Origin: Sinorhizobium meliloti 4H41
GTDB taxonomy: Bacteria > Pseudomonadota > Alphaproteobacteria > Rhizobiales > Rhizobiaceae
DNA: 64,000 nt
Reading direction: 5' to 3'
Assembly (NCBI RefSeq): GCF_000375585.1
Contig: NZ_AQWP01000006.1
Location: 62,001-126,000 of the forward strand
How positions within the stretch are numbered: position 1 is the stretch's first letter; each line of letters begins with the position of its first letter. Shown here in pieces: positions 38,204-47,180 of the stretch. The notes under the pieces were generated by a model, which made no database searches, was not told the DNA's origin, and saw only the letters and a program-made list of their open reading frames with translations. The position numbers and the translations under genes are program-made.

Positions 38204-38255
38204 TAGAGCGGGACGTGGGCGGAAGACCGCGCACACTTTTCCTAATCCCGCTCTA
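38204..38255. repeat. Palindromic repeat at the allantoicase / DUF2442 junction
   Basis: TAGAGCGGGA (38204-38213) and TCCCGCTCTA (38246-38255) form a perfect 10-bp inverted repeat around a ~32-nt centre that itself holds GCGG/CCGC arms. The right arm includes the stop codon of the DUF2442 gene. From memory the sequence resembles a very common short palindromic repeat of rhizobial genomes. It may terminate the two convergent transcripts. Confidence 0.7.
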
Positions 38256-38660
38256 GCCGCGGGCCGCTTTGCGCGGCCGCCCGCCCTTGGCACCATTAGC
38301 ACGCGCGGCTGCTGCCTTCGCCGGCGATGTCGCTTGCCCCGCCCGCCGCGCCATATAAACCTTGGTGCCGAATATGCCGGCCAAAAGGCCCGGAATCGAA
38401 AGATCGACGTCCAAGGCCTCCCAATGCAGGCCATAACCTTGCCCAAGGATCTCGACTGCGGCGAGCTGATCGCTGCTCCCATCTTCCAGTCCCTGCGCCA
38501 GGCGTGGCGGAAAGGCGAACGTGCAGCCATTGGTCAACTCCACAACGATCCGGCCGCTTCGCTCGTCATAGCGCGCAGATGCAGCACGGGGCTCTGTTTC
38601 TCGCGCCATCCGGCCGCTCTCCAAAGCTGCGTCGATTTGGGTGTCCGTCAATTCAGCCAT
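38253..38660 (-). CDS. DUF2442 family protein
   Basis: 135 residues. ASARYDERSGRIVVELTNGC, LVDLSIPGLL-like DVDLSIPGLLAGIFG and a lysine/alanine-rich tail are seen; the central ~80 residues fit DUF2442. The tail ending RKAARG is strongly basic and could bind nucleic acid. Its start lies inside the end of the DUF4160 gene (8-bp overlap). The two families commonly occur side by side and have been suspected to form a toxin-antitoxin-like unit. No biochemical function is established. Confidence 0.8.
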   Translation of the reverse strand: MAELTDTQIDAALESGRMARETEPRAASARYDERSGRIVVELTNGCTFAFPPRLAQGLEDGSSDQLAAVEILGQGYGLHWEALDVDLSIPGLLAGIFGTKVYMARRAGQATSPAKAAAARANGAKGGRPRKAARG

Positions 38661-38892
38661 GAATCGCCCTCCATCTGCCGAGGAATTGCTGTTGCCGTTC
38701 GTTGACGATCTGGACGGCCCGGCGCACATCGCTCCGCTTCATGCCATCAGCCCAAATCAATTCCGGAACGCCATCCGGTCCGATCAGGTTGATCTTGACC
38801 TGCCCATCGCCAAAGACATGTACATGGGCCGGTTCATGATCGTCAGTAAAGATGACGACGCTCAGGCCGTTTGCGCGATAGATCGTGACCAT
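38653..38892 (-). CDS. DUF4160 family protein
   Basis: 79 residues. The signature VVIFTDDHEPAHVHVFGDGQ with its PxHxHV pattern, followed by VKINLIGPDG, marks DUF4160. Small, soluble and without a signal peptide. It overlaps the DUF2442 gene by 8 bp, so both are made from one short operon inserted between the allantoicase and purine permease genes. Possibly a toxin-antitoxin-like pair; the role is unknown. Confidence 0.82.
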   Translation of the reverse strand: MVTIYRANGLSVVIFTDDHEPAHVHVFGDGQVKINLIGPDGVPELIWADGMKRSDVRRAVQIVNERQQQFLGRWRAIHG

Positions 38893-39062
38893 ACACGCAA
38901 GTAACCTATCATGATGGGTTACTCAAGTCCAACTTTGTCACGCGAGCGCCGCGAAGTATGTCTTAAAGTCCGGCAAGAACGCCAGGGGTTTGACGGCTTG
39001 TCAACGACCGTGGCGGCTTGGAGGGCCGCGCCGGTCGCGACCCTCCCCCCAACCATGCTCCG

Positions 39063-40355
39063 TCATTCGGCGAAGAATGCGAAGCGGACGATGAACAGTG
39101 CCGCGACGAGCTGGGTCGCCGGATGGATGACGTTCCACTTGCCGGTGCAGACCTTCAGGACGACATAGCTTACGAAGCCGAAGGCGAGACCGTTGGCGAT
39201 CGAATAGGTGAAGGGCATGGCGATGGCGGTCAGCGCCGCAGGTGCCGCCTCCGTCAGATCGTCCCATTCGATCTCCGTGAGCTCGCGCATCATCAGGCCG
39301 GCAACGTAAAGCAGTGCCGGCGCGGTCGCATAGGACGGAACGGCGGCGGCAAGCGGCGAGATGAAGAGCGCGGCGAGGAACAGCACCGAGATCGTCAGCG
39401 CCGTTAGACCGGTGCGCCCGCCCGCCTGCACGCCCGAGGCGCTTTCGACATAGGCTGTCGTGCTGCTGGTGCCCATCAGCGAGCCGGCGACGATGGCCGA
39501 GCTGTCGGCAAGCAATGCACGCCCGAGACGGCTGGGCTTGCCCTCTTCCACCAGTTTCGCGCGCTTGGCGACACCGATCAGCGTGCCGGTCGCGTCGAAG
39601 ACCTCGACGAGCACGAAGACAAGAATGACGTGGACGAGACCGCCATGCAGGGCGCCCATGATGTCGAGCTGGAGGAAGGTCGGCGCAATGCTCGGGGGCG
39701 CGGAGACGATGCCCTGGAATTCCGATACGCCGAGGAACATCGACAGGACCGTTACCACCAGGATGCCGATGAGGATGGATCCGCGGACATTGAGCGCGTC
39801 GAGAACGGCGATGACGAAGAATCCGAGGATCGCGAGCAGCGGTCCGGTCTGCTTGAGATCGCCGAGGCCGACCAGCGTCGCCGGATTGTCGACGACGATG
39901 CCGGCATTTTTCAGGGCAATGATGCCCAGGAACAGGCCGATGCCGGTCGCGATCGCGCTGCGCAGCGAATGCGGTATGCCTGCAATCAGCCAGCTTCGAA
40001 CCCCCGTGACCGTCAGGAGCAGGAAAATGATGCCGGAGATGAACACGGCGCCGAGTGCCTGCTGCCAGGTGAAGCCGAGGGCGGCGACGACCGTGAAGGC
40101 GAAAAATGCGTTGAGGCCCATGCCGGGCGCCATGCCGATCGGCCAATTGGCAACGAGAGCCATGACGGCGGAGCCGAGAGCGGCCGCAAGACAGGTCGCG
40201 ACGAAGATCGCGTTGCGGTCCATGCCCGTGGTCGACAGGATGTCAGGATTGACGAAGATGATGTAGGACATCGTAAGGAACGTCGTAACGCCGGCGATCA
40301 CTTCCGTGCGGACGGTCGTGCCGTGCTCCTTAAGCTTGAAGAGTCGTTCAAACAT
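39063..40355 (-). CDS. NCS2 purine permease (AzgA/PbuG-type)
   Basis: 430 residues from the ATG at 40355, which follows GGGAGG; earlier start codons only add a leader without homology. About 12-13 hydrophobic segments. FLTMSYIIFVNPDILSTTGM, MAPGMGLNAFFAFTVV and the GTSSTTAYVESASGV motif are typical of the AzgA-like hypoxanthine/guanine/adenine permeases. It is a proton-coupled importer of purine bases. The gene lies beside the allantoin operon, and its leader shares a motif with the uraH promoter. Confidence 0.93.
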   Translation of the reverse strand: MFERLFKLKEHGTTVRTEVIAGVTTFLTMSYIIFVNPDILSTTGMDRNAIFVATCLAAALGSAVMALVANWPIGMAPGMGLNAFFAFTVVAALGFTWQQALGAVFISGIIFLLLTVTGVRSWLIAGIPHSLRSAIATGIGLFLGIIALKNAGIVVDNPATLVGLGDLKQTGPLLAILGFFVIAVLDALNVRGSILIGILVVTVLSMFLGVSEFQGIVSAPPSIAPTFLQLDIMGALHGGLVHVILVFVLVEVFDATGTLIGVAKRAKLVEEGKPSRLGRALLADSSAIVAGSLMGTSSTTAYVESASGVQAGGRTGLTALTISVLFLAALFISPLAAAVPSYATAPALLYVAGLMMRELTEIEWDDLTEAAPAALTAIAMPFTYSIANGLAFGFVSYVVLKVCTGKWNVIHPATQLVAALFIVRFAFFAE

Positions 40356-40633
40356 TTTTCCTCCCTTGGCAGACGTCATCTCGACGCAGCCGAACGACAG
40401 AGACCGGGTGTGTTGCTCCTCCAAGAGCCCGGCCATTGCAAGTTGATCGCGCCCCGATATTTCTTCAGGGGGTATGATCCAGGCCGTGCGGCCTCGCCGG
40501 ATGGGACGCCATCGCAAGCACCCGATTGTGCGTTTTCGCGCGCATGATCGCTAGCCACCGATTTCGACGCCGGGAGCGAAAGACTTTCAAGTTTTCGAGG
40601 GCATTCCGGGCGCTCCTGCGGGCACCGGCAACG
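40356..40633. promoter_or_regulatory. Leader and promoter region of the NCS2 purine permease
   Basis: A 278-bp gap. GACTTTCAAGTTTTCG at 40582-40597, flanked by CGAAA/TTTCG arms, matches the motif upstream of uraH. Closer to the gene, CCGG (40404-40407) / CCGG (40429-40432) and GCTC (40415-40418) / GAGC (40425-40428) form a nested hairpin. No known purine riboswitch was recognised. The phosphoribosyltransferase gene ends at the other side, so its terminator may also be here. Confidence 0.45.
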
Positions 40634-41344
40634 TTAGATCCGGGTATCGGACGCGGTCCAGGCGCCGTCTTCGGCCCGGACGAGCATCGGCGTCGCGAAG
40701 ACGCCTACGGTCCGCTCCGGCCATTGCGGAGAGAGGTCCGCGAGCGGCTTGCGCCACCGGTCCGACTGCAACATGGCGGCAGCGATCGCGACCGGCTCGA
40801 TGCCGCAGGCCGCCATCAGCGACAGGCCGGCAAGTATCGAGGCCCCGCTCGATATCACATCGTCGATCAGGGCGACTCGCCGGCCCCTCAACAGCGGCAG
40901 CATGCGGGGATCGACGTAGAGTCGCTTCTTCTGGCCCGGTGTCGTGATGGACGACAGGGGAACGGATAGATCGTCGACGTACCAGAATTTTCGCGAGGTT
41001 CCGAGCGGCACATAGCGCTTGTGGCCGAGCTTGCGGGCAACGGCTGCGGCAAGCGTCAGTCCGAGTGTCGGAAGACCCGCGACGATTTCCGGTCGGAAGG
41101 GCGCCAGTCGGGCGGCCAGTTCCTCCGCGAGCGCGTCCTCCACCTCGAAGCTCGCCTGATTGATGATCAGCGAGGCCAGCGCATGCTTGCCGTCCGAAAG
41201 AGGCCGGATCGGCAGGAGGATCTGGCGTCCGTCCGCGAGAGTGGCTGGAAATGAGGCACGGAAGCCGCCGTGCTTGACAAAGCTACCGGGTGGAAAGACC
41301 TCCTGCCAGTAATCGTGCGGCTCGATCGCCTTCGTTTCCGTCAT
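40634..41344 (-). CDS. Phosphoribosyltransferase family protein
   Basis: 236 residues. The PRPP-binding loop VALIDDVISSGAS (~158-170) is intact, and a type I phosphoribosyltransferase fold is evident from RPEIVAGLPTLGLTLAAAVA and the flexible-loop region YVDDLSVPLSSITTPGQKKR. It may transfer ribose phosphate to a base or act as a regulator, as some family members do. It is likely read before the purine permease on the same strand, which hints at purine salvage. The base cannot be named. Confidence 0.83.
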   Translation of the reverse strand: MTETKAIEPHDYWQEVFPPGSFVKHGGFRASFPATLADGRQILLPIRPLSDGKHALASLIINQASFEVEDALAEELAARLAPFRPEIVAGLPTLGLTLAAAVARKLGHKRYVPLGTSRKFWYVDDLSVPLSSITTPGQKKRLYVDPRMLPLLRGRRVALIDDVISSGASILAGLSLMAACGIEPVAIAAAMLQSDRWRKPLADLSPQWPERTVGVFATPMLVRAEDGAWTASDTRI

Positions 41345-41495
41345 GCCAAGCGTCCGTTCGGGTGAGTAAAAGGTTCTGATCCCAGAGTTTTTCGTCTATA
41401 CCCATTGCCGCTTCGATCAAACCGAAAGGGCACACCCGAGCGGCAAAAGCTGGGGAATTCAGGCCCTTTCCAGACTGCTCAAGGAATGCCTGCCG

Positions 41496-42665
41496 ATGCG
41501 CGTGCCCCCCGGGATTGTCGACGATCTCACCTTTCTCACGGCCTTTCGCCGCGACCTGCACGCTTATCCCGAACTCGGTTTCGAGGAAGAGCGGACGAGC
41601 GACCTCGTAGCGAGGCTCCTCGAAGAAGCAGGCCTCAAGGTCCACCGGGGCCTCGGCAAGACAGGCGTCGTGGGCACGCTGCAGGTCGGCAACGGCACGC
41701 GCGCGATCGGCCTGCGCGCCGACATGGATGCGCTCGCCATGCCGGAACTCGCCGATCGGCCCTACAAATCCACGGTAGCGGGAAAGATGCATGCCTGCGG
41801 CCATGACGGCCATACGACGATGCTGCTCGGCGCTGCGCGCCACCTTGCGGCGACGCGTGACTTCTCGGGAACGGTCCATTTCATCTTCCAGCCTGCCGAG
41901 GAAGGCCGCGGCGGCGCCAGGCGCATGGTGGAGGACGGGCTGTTCGACCTTTTCCCTTGCGACGCGGTCTATGGATTGCACAACATGCCGGGCCTTGCAG
42001 TGGACGAGATGGCCGTCGTGGCGGGGCCGCAGCTTGCCTCGTCGGACAGCTGGCGCCTCACCTTCCGCGGCGTCGGCACGCACGGCGCCAAGCCGCATCT
42101 CGGCCGCGATCCGATCACGGCCGCAGGGACGTTTCTTGCTTCCCTGCAAACTGTGGTCGGCCGGGTCGTCGACCCGCTGCAGCCGGCGGTCGTCAGCGCC
42201 TGCGCGCTGCAAGCAGGCGATCCGAAAGCCCTGAACGTCATTCCGGATACGGTCGAGATCGGCGGCACGGCGCGTGCCTATACGCCGCATGTACGCGACC
42301 AGCTGCAAGAAGAGATCGGCCGGTTGGCGCAGGGGACCGCGGCGATGTACGGCATCGAGGCCGATTATCGTTTCGAGCGGCGTATTCCCCCGGTCGTCAA
42401 CGATCCGGACGCGACGGCGCGCGCACTTTCGGCCGCCCGGTCCGTCTTCGGCGAGAAGGCGCTGACCAGCTTCCCGCCCTCGACCGCCGGGGACGACTTC
42501 GCCTTTTTTGCGCTGGAGGCGCCCGGCTGCTATGTCTGGCTCGGCAATGGCCCCGCCGTCGACGGCGCGCTGCACCATAACAGCGCCTACGACTTCAACG
42601 ACGCGGCGATCGGTCCCGGCGCTGCCTTCTGGACCGCGCTGGTGGAACAGGAGCTCGAGGCCTGA
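41496..42665 (+). CDS. M20-family amidohydrolase (hippurate hydrolase/carboxypeptidase-like)
   Basis: 389 residues; ATG at 41496. Metal-binding residues are present in KMHACGHDGHT and FQPAEEG (Glu pair). The HELP/RRDLHAYPELGFEE start is typical of the AmhX/hippurate hydrolase/IAA-amino acid hydrolase group. It cleaves N-acyl amino acids or similar amides. It stands alone, divergent from the phosphoribosyltransferase gene and convergent with ade. The product lacks a signal peptide and is probably cytoplasmic. Confidence 0.92.
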   Translation: MRVPPGIVDDLTFLTAFRRDLHAYPELGFEEERTSDLVARLLEEAGLKVHRGLGKTGVVGTLQVGNGTRAIGLRADMDALAMPELADRPYKSTVAGKMHACGHDGHTTMLLGAARHLAATRDFSGTVHFIFQPAEEGRGGARRMVEDGLFDLFPCDAVYGLHNMPGLAVDEMAVVAGPQLASSDSWRLTFRGVGTHGAKPHLGRDPITAAGTFLASLQTVVGRVVDPLQPAVVSACALQAGDPKALNVIPDTVEIGGTARAYTPHVRDQLQEEIGRLAQGTAAMYGIEADYRFERRIPPVVNDPDATARALSAARSVFGEKALTSFPPSTAGDDFAFFALEAPGCYVWLGNGPAVDGALHHNSAYDFNDAAIGPGAAFWTALVEQELEA

Positions 42666-42671
42666 AGAGCG

Positions 42672-44453
42672 TCAGAACGTCTCCAGGACCGGGCTTTCGA
42701 GCAGCTTGCCGGTCGCCACGTCGGCAATGCCGCGATCCGTCTGGTGCGGCCCGGCATTGCAGGCGAGCGTCGCCCCGAAGCAGGCCTTGAACACGAGATA
42801 GGGAGGCTGCCACTCCACGATTCCGCCGGCAGCCTCGCGAATGGCCGCGAACCCTGCTGCGACTTCGGCCAGCGACATATCCGAAACAAGCCCGCAAAGC
42901 GGCAGAGGCAGCAGCGCCTCGACCTTGCCTCCGGCAGCGACCGCCATCCCGCCGCCGGCTTCAATCACCGCATTGGCCGCAACCATCATGTCGCGGGGGT
43001 TGCCCCCGAAGACCGTCAGATTGTGGCTGTCGTGCGAAACGGTCGTCGCAAAGGCGCCGCGCCACTCGCCCCAGCCTTCAAGCAAACCGACCCGCGGACG
43101 GCTGTCGGCGCGGCCATGCCGATGGGCGACGGCGATCAGCGTCGTACCCTTCGGCGGCATCAGACATCCGCCCGAAACCTCGGCTCTCGTCTCGCCCCAT
43201 CGGGTGAAGCGCGGCCGGTCGATCGTCACGACCCGGGCCGTGCTGCCAGTGGCAGCGATGCGAAAATCGTCCTCCGTCAGCGGTTCGATCTTCATCGTGT
43301 CGCGCAAGGGCGAGACATCCGCCGCGACGGGCGCCTGAAGCATCCCACCGCCGCTCGCCACCAGCCTGCCGTTCGCCAGCACATGCAGCGCGCGGAAATC
43401 ACGAATGTCCTCGAAGAGCACGATGTCGGCACGGCGACCCGGAGCGATCAGGCCGAGATCGGCCCTTCCGAGCCGCCGGGCGGCATTGAGGGTTGCCGCC
43501 TGCAGCGCCCACTCGGCCTTGAGCCCGTAGCGCACGAGGCGGCGGACCACGTCGTCGAGGCCGCCGTCGCGGTGAAGATCGTCCGGGAACACGTCGTCGG
43601 TACAAAGTGTGACCGTCTGCGGCAGATGCCCGAAAGCACCGAGCGCCGTCACGAACTCGGGAAGAAGGTGATCGTGCGAGCCGCGCAGCTCGATGGTCAG
43701 TCCCGCGCGGAGCTTCGCTATCAGGTCGTCGCCGGAGACGAGTTCGTGATCGGAGCTGACGCCTGCCGTCACGAAGGCCTGCAGATCGGCTCCCGCCAGG
43801 CCGCGCGCATGCCCGTTGACCTGTTTGCCCGCCTTCAGCCCCGCCTCGACGATCGCAGTCATGCGCGGATCGCCGTCGATGACGCCGCGCATGTTCATGA
43901 CCTCCGCAATCCCACCGATCTCCGGCCAGGACAGCATTTCCGCGACGGCATCGGCGTCGAAATCCGCGCCGGCGACCTCCAGACCGGGAGCGGAGGGCAC
44001 GCAGGACGGCGCCAGCACCACGGCGCGCAAGGGCAGACCGCCCATTGCGTCGACAGCCCAGCGCACGCCGGCAAGTCCGCTCACATTTCCCAGTTCGTGC
44101 GGGTCCCAGACGACTGTGATCACGCCGCGCGGCACCACGGCGGCAGCGTAGACCGCGGGCGTCACCATCGAGCTTTCGACATGCATATGCGTGTCGATAA
44201 GGCCGGGCGAAAGGTAGGCTCCCGCCGCATCGATGACCGTGTCCGCGTCGCTGCGCGACCCGGGTGCATGGACGCTCGCGATGAGCGCGCCGACGATCCC
44301 GACATCCGCTGCCCGGCATTCGCCCGTCACGACATCCACGACCGTGCCGCCGGCGACGAGCACGTCGAAGGGCGCATCTCCGCGTGCGGCGGCAACTGCG
44401 CGCGCCCGCAAGCCGGCGTCATCGAGATCGGCGGGTTGCTTCAGGTCAGTCAT
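42672..44453 (-). CDS. ade: Adenine deaminase
   Basis: 593 residues. Metal ligands in SPGLIDTHMHVESSM; the conserved TLCTDDVFPDDL region holds a second His/Asp cluster, and the C-terminal half has the family's beta domains (GGMAVAAGGKVEALLPLPLCGLVSD, in parts). It hydrolyses adenine to hypoxanthine and ammonia. It overlaps the nucleoside hydrolase gene by 4 bp, so it is the last gene of the LacI-controlled importer operon. Hypoxanthine would then enter the xanthine dehydrogenase route. Confidence 0.94.
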   Translation of the reverse strand: MTDLKQPADLDDAGLRARAVAAARGDAPFDVLVAGGTVVDVVTGECRAADVGIVGALIASVHAPGSRSDADTVIDAAGAYLSPGLIDTHMHVESSMVTPAVYAAAVVPRGVITVVWDPHELGNVSGLAGVRWAVDAMGGLPLRAVVLAPSCVPSAPGLEVAGADFDADAVAEMLSWPEIGGIAEVMNMRGVIDGDPRMTAIVEAGLKAGKQVNGHARGLAGADLQAFVTAGVSSDHELVSGDDLIAKLRAGLTIELRGSHDHLLPEFVTALGAFGHLPQTVTLCTDDVFPDDLHRDGGLDDVVRRLVRYGLKAEWALQAATLNAARRLGRADLGLIAPGRRADIVLFEDIRDFRALHVLANGRLVASGGGMLQAPVAADVSPLRDTMKIEPLTEDDFRIAATGSTARVVTIDRPRFTRWGETRAEVSGGCLMPPKGTTLIAVAHRHGRADSRPRVGLLEGWGEWRGAFATTVSHDSHNLTVFGGNPRDMMVAANAVIEAGGGMAVAAGGKVEALLPLPLCGLVSDMSLAEVAAGFAAIREAAGGIVEWQPPYLVFKACFGATLACNAGPHQTDRGIADVATGKLLESPVLETF

Positions 44454-45373
44454 CTGGCGGCTTCCTTGGCGAGCGCACCCAGCAGGTGCCCGCGGACACG
44501 TTCCGCATCCACGTCGACCGCATAATGGGCGTTGAATGTCTCGTGGCTCCCCCGGGTCTCGACCACCGTCCGGCCGCGCGTCAATGCACCGGCAAGCTCG
44601 ACATCGATCCGCGCCGGGCGAAACGACACAGCGTTTCCATCGACCAGCGCAACGGCTGCGCAGGGATCGTAGATCGCCATGCCCGCCCTTCCACGGCTCG
44701 TGCCGATCGCGACGTAGCCGGCGAGAAGGTCGGCAAGCAGCGCGGCCTTCGCGCCACCTGCGGTGCGCATGGCTTCCACATCGTCCGGATAGGCGATGAC
44801 CTTCCGGCAGAGGTCGAGATCGACCATCCGGAACGGCACGCCGTGGGCAAGCACGATGGCAAGCGCTTCCGGATCGGCGAAGGCGTTGAACTCGGCCGAC
44901 GCCGTATGATTGCCACTGGAAACACCGCCACCCATCCAGGTCAGCTCGTCGATCCGCGCGGCGAGATCGGGACGTGCCAGAGCAAGGGCAGCGATATTGG
45001 TCAGCGGCCCGAGCGCCAGGATGCGATGCGGACCGCCGCCGTCCTCCAGCCAGCGGCAGAGAGCACGGAACGCGTCGCTATCCGGCAGGGCGGGTGCATC
45101 GGGGAGGCTCATTCCCGCCGTCGGAATGCCGGTCCTGCCGAGGATGCGCTCCGCCGTCTCGAGCTTCCCGAGCACGGGTAGCGCCCGTCCCTGATGGATC
45201 GGAAAGGTCCAACCGAAGGCCTGCGCTGCTGCCGCGGCGTTGCGCTTCACCTGCCCGAGCGGCACATTGCCGTAGACCAGCGAGACGCCGTCGACGGCCT
45301 CACCGGCGTGAAGGACGACGAGCATCGCGGCGATGTCGTCGAAGCCCATATCCGTGTCGATCCAGATGCCCAT
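44450..45373 (-). CDS. Inosine/uridine-type nucleoside hydrolase
   Basis: 307 residues. The calcium-binding motif DTDMGFDD (6-13) near the N-terminus, LALGPLTNIA and WMGGGVSSGNHTASAEFNAFADPEA, read in parts, are diagnostic. It hydrolyses the N-glycosidic bond of nucleosides, giving ribose and free base. The stop and start codons are coupled to ade (4-bp overlap), and the ATPase gene of the importer ends 6 bp upstream. The preferred nucleoside is not evident; a purine one fits ade. Confidence 0.92.
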   Translation of the reverse strand: MGIWIDTDMGFDDIAAMLVVLHAGEAVDGVSLVYGNVPLGQVKRNAAAAAQAFGWTFPIHQGRALPVLGKLETAERILGRTGIPTAGMSLPDAPALPDSDAFRALCRWLEDGGGPHRILALGPLTNIAALALARPDLAARIDELTWMGGGVSSGNHTASAEFNAFADPEALAIVLAHGVPFRMVDLDLCRKVIAYPDDVEAMRTAGGAKAALLADLLAGYVAIGTSRGRAGMAIYDPCAAVALVDGNAVSFRPARIDVELAGALTRGRTVVETRGSHETFNAHYAVDVDAERVRGHLLGALAKEAAR

Positions 45374-45379
45374 GGCGGA

Positions 45380-46408
45380 TCAATTGAACCTTTCCAGCCT
45401 CGCGGCCCTTTCGAGCGGCAGATCGAAGGCGAGCGTGGTGCCTGCGGCATGCGCGGGCACGGCCGCATCCACTTCGGCCTTCAGTGCCCCGAGCGGCGTA
45501 TCGAGCAGGTATTCGCGCGTGCTGCCCGAGAAAGAGGCCCCGCGCACTGTGCCCGTGAAAGGGCCCGACCCCAGAGTCACCATGCGCGGGCGCCAGGCAA
45601 GCCCCGCCGCATCGTGCGGCAAAGGCCCGGGAAGCTCGATCGGGCCGTTTCCGGCGCGCAATCTGCCGTTCTCGATGGCAAAGATATTCTCGAAGCCGAC
45701 GAAATCGGCCACGAAGGCGGAGGCCGGCCGGTTATAGATCTCTTCCGGCGTGCCGATCTGCTCGATCGCACCGTTCAGCATCACCACGATGCGGTCGGCC
45801 AGTGACAGCGCCTCGCCCTGATCATGGGTGACGAAGATCATCGTGACGCCGGTTTCCCTCTGGACCCGCTGCAGTTCCGTGCGCATCTCGAGCCTCAGCC
45901 GCGCGTCGAGGTTGGAGAGGGGCTCGTCGAGAAGAAGCACCTTCGGCTCCATCACCATAGAGCGGGCAAGTGCTACGCGCTGCTGCTGACCGCCGGAAAG
46001 CTCGGCCGGCTTCCGGTCGGCAAAGCTCGTCAGCCCGACGGATTTCAGGCCGGTCCCGACACGGGATTCGAGCTCCGCGCCGGAGAGGCCCTTCAGCCGC
46101 AGACCGAAGGCGACATTCTCGAAGACGGTGAGATGCGGGAATAACGCATAGGACTGAAAGACAAGACCGACGGAACGCCTGTTCGCGGCGACGCGGGTGA
46201 TGTCGGCGCCGTCGAGGCTGATGCGGCCCGATTGCGGCTTCAGCAGGCCGGCGATGGAGCGCATCGTCGTGGTCTTGCCGCAGCCCGAAGGTCCTAGAAA
46301 GGCGACAAGCTCGCCTTTTCGAATAGACAGATCGAGATCCTTCACCGCGACGGTGTCGCCATAGGCGAGCGTCAGTTTTTCGAGGCTGAGGAAGGCGGAG
46401 TCAGACAT
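45380..46408 (-). CDS. ABC importer ATPase, PotA-like
   Basis: 342 residues. Walker A GPSGCGKTT (39-47), signature LSGGQQQRVALARS and Walker B VLLLDEPLSNLD, with the H-loop in FVTHD; a C-terminal TOBE-like domain (~270-342). This matches PotA/FbpC-type ATPases that power spermidine/putrescine- or iron-type importers. Its gene overlaps the second permease by 8 bp and precedes the nucleoside hydrolase by 6 bp. Context suggests that the cargo is a nucleoside rather than a polyamine. Confidence 0.9.
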   Translation of the reverse strand: MSDSAFLSLEKLTLAYGDTVAVKDLDLSIRKGELVAFLGPSGCGKTTTMRSIAGLLKPQSGRISLDGADITRVAANRRSVGLVFQSYALFPHLTVFENVAFGLRLKGLSGAELESRVGTGLKSVGLTSFADRKPAELSGGQQQRVALARSMVMEPKVLLLDEPLSNLDARLRLEMRTELQRVQRETGVTMIFVTHDQGEALSLADRIVVMLNGAIEQIGTPEEIYNRPASAFVADFVGFENIFAIENGRLRAGNGPIELPGPLPHDAAGLAWRPRMVTLGSGPFTGTVRGASFSGSTREYLLDTPLGALKAEVDAAVPAHAAGTTLAFDLPLERAARLERFN

Positions 46409-47180
46409 AGCGGGAAAATCCTAGGAAACGCTCGGCGAGGAAGACGATGCCGATGGACATGAAGGCGAGAAGCGCCGAAAGCGCCGCGACCGACGGATCA
46501 TAGGTGATCTCCATGTAGGAGAGCATGTCGATCGGCAGGGTGCGCACGCCGGGGCCGGAAAGGAACAGCGAAACCGGCACCTGATTGAAGCTGGTGACGA
46601 AGCCGAGGATGAAGGCGGCGAGAATGCCGCTGCGGATATTCGGCATGACCACACGGAAAAAGGCGCCTGAACGCGACGAGCCGAGCAGCACGGCGGCCTC
46701 CTCGATATCGGAGCGCAGATTGTTGAGGCTCGCCGAGACGACGCGCACCGCATAGGGCAAGACGAGCGCCGTGTGTGCCAGGAAGAGCGCGAGCGTGATG
46801 TTGAAGCCGAATGGAACGACGAGATAGCGCAGCAGCGCGAGGCCGACGATGATGCCGGGCACGATGATCGGCAGGGAGACGACGGTGCGCACCGTTTCGC
46901 CGAAAGGCAGCCGGTAACGCGAAAGCGCGTAGGATGCCGGGATGCCGAGGGTGAGCGCGGCAGCCGTCCCGCCGATGGCAAGCAGCATCGACATGGTGAA
47001 GCTCTCGCGGAAGCTCTCGACCTCGAAGACCTTTGCGACCCATTTCAGCGACAGGCCTTGCGGCGGAAAGGCAAGCGTTTCGCCCCCCGACAGGGATGCC
47101 GCGACGATGATGAAGAAGGGGCCGATCAGAAACGCGGTGACGAGTACGAGCACCGTTACCGGGAAAAGACGGGAATTCAT
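46401..47180 (-). CDS. ABC importer permease, PotC-like
   Basis: 259 residues, six membrane segments and an EAA-type loop (IEEAAVLLGSSRSGAFFRVVMP). Length and layout fit the PotC half of polyamine-type importers. It overlaps both neighbours (4 bp with PotB-like, 8 bp with the ATPase), showing tight translational coupling. It would form the membrane channel with the PotB-like protein. Confidence 0.9.
   Translation of the reverse strand: MNSRLFPVTVLVLVTAFLIGPFFIIVAASLSGGETLAFPPQGLSLKWVAKVFEVESFRESFTMSMLLAIGGTAAALTLGIPASYALSRYRLPFGETVRTVVSLPIIVPGIIVGLALLRYLVVPFGFNITLALFLAHTALVLPYAVRVVSASLNNLRSDIEEAAVLLGSSRSGAFFRVVMPNIRSGILAAFILGFVTSFNQVPVSLFLSGPGVRTLPIDMLSYMEITYDPSVAALSALLAFMSIGIVFLAERFLGFSRYV

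Noticed and set aside
40356..40633. Guanine-type riboswitch before the purine permease
   Set aside because: The three-helix core with its conserved loop sequences is not seen.
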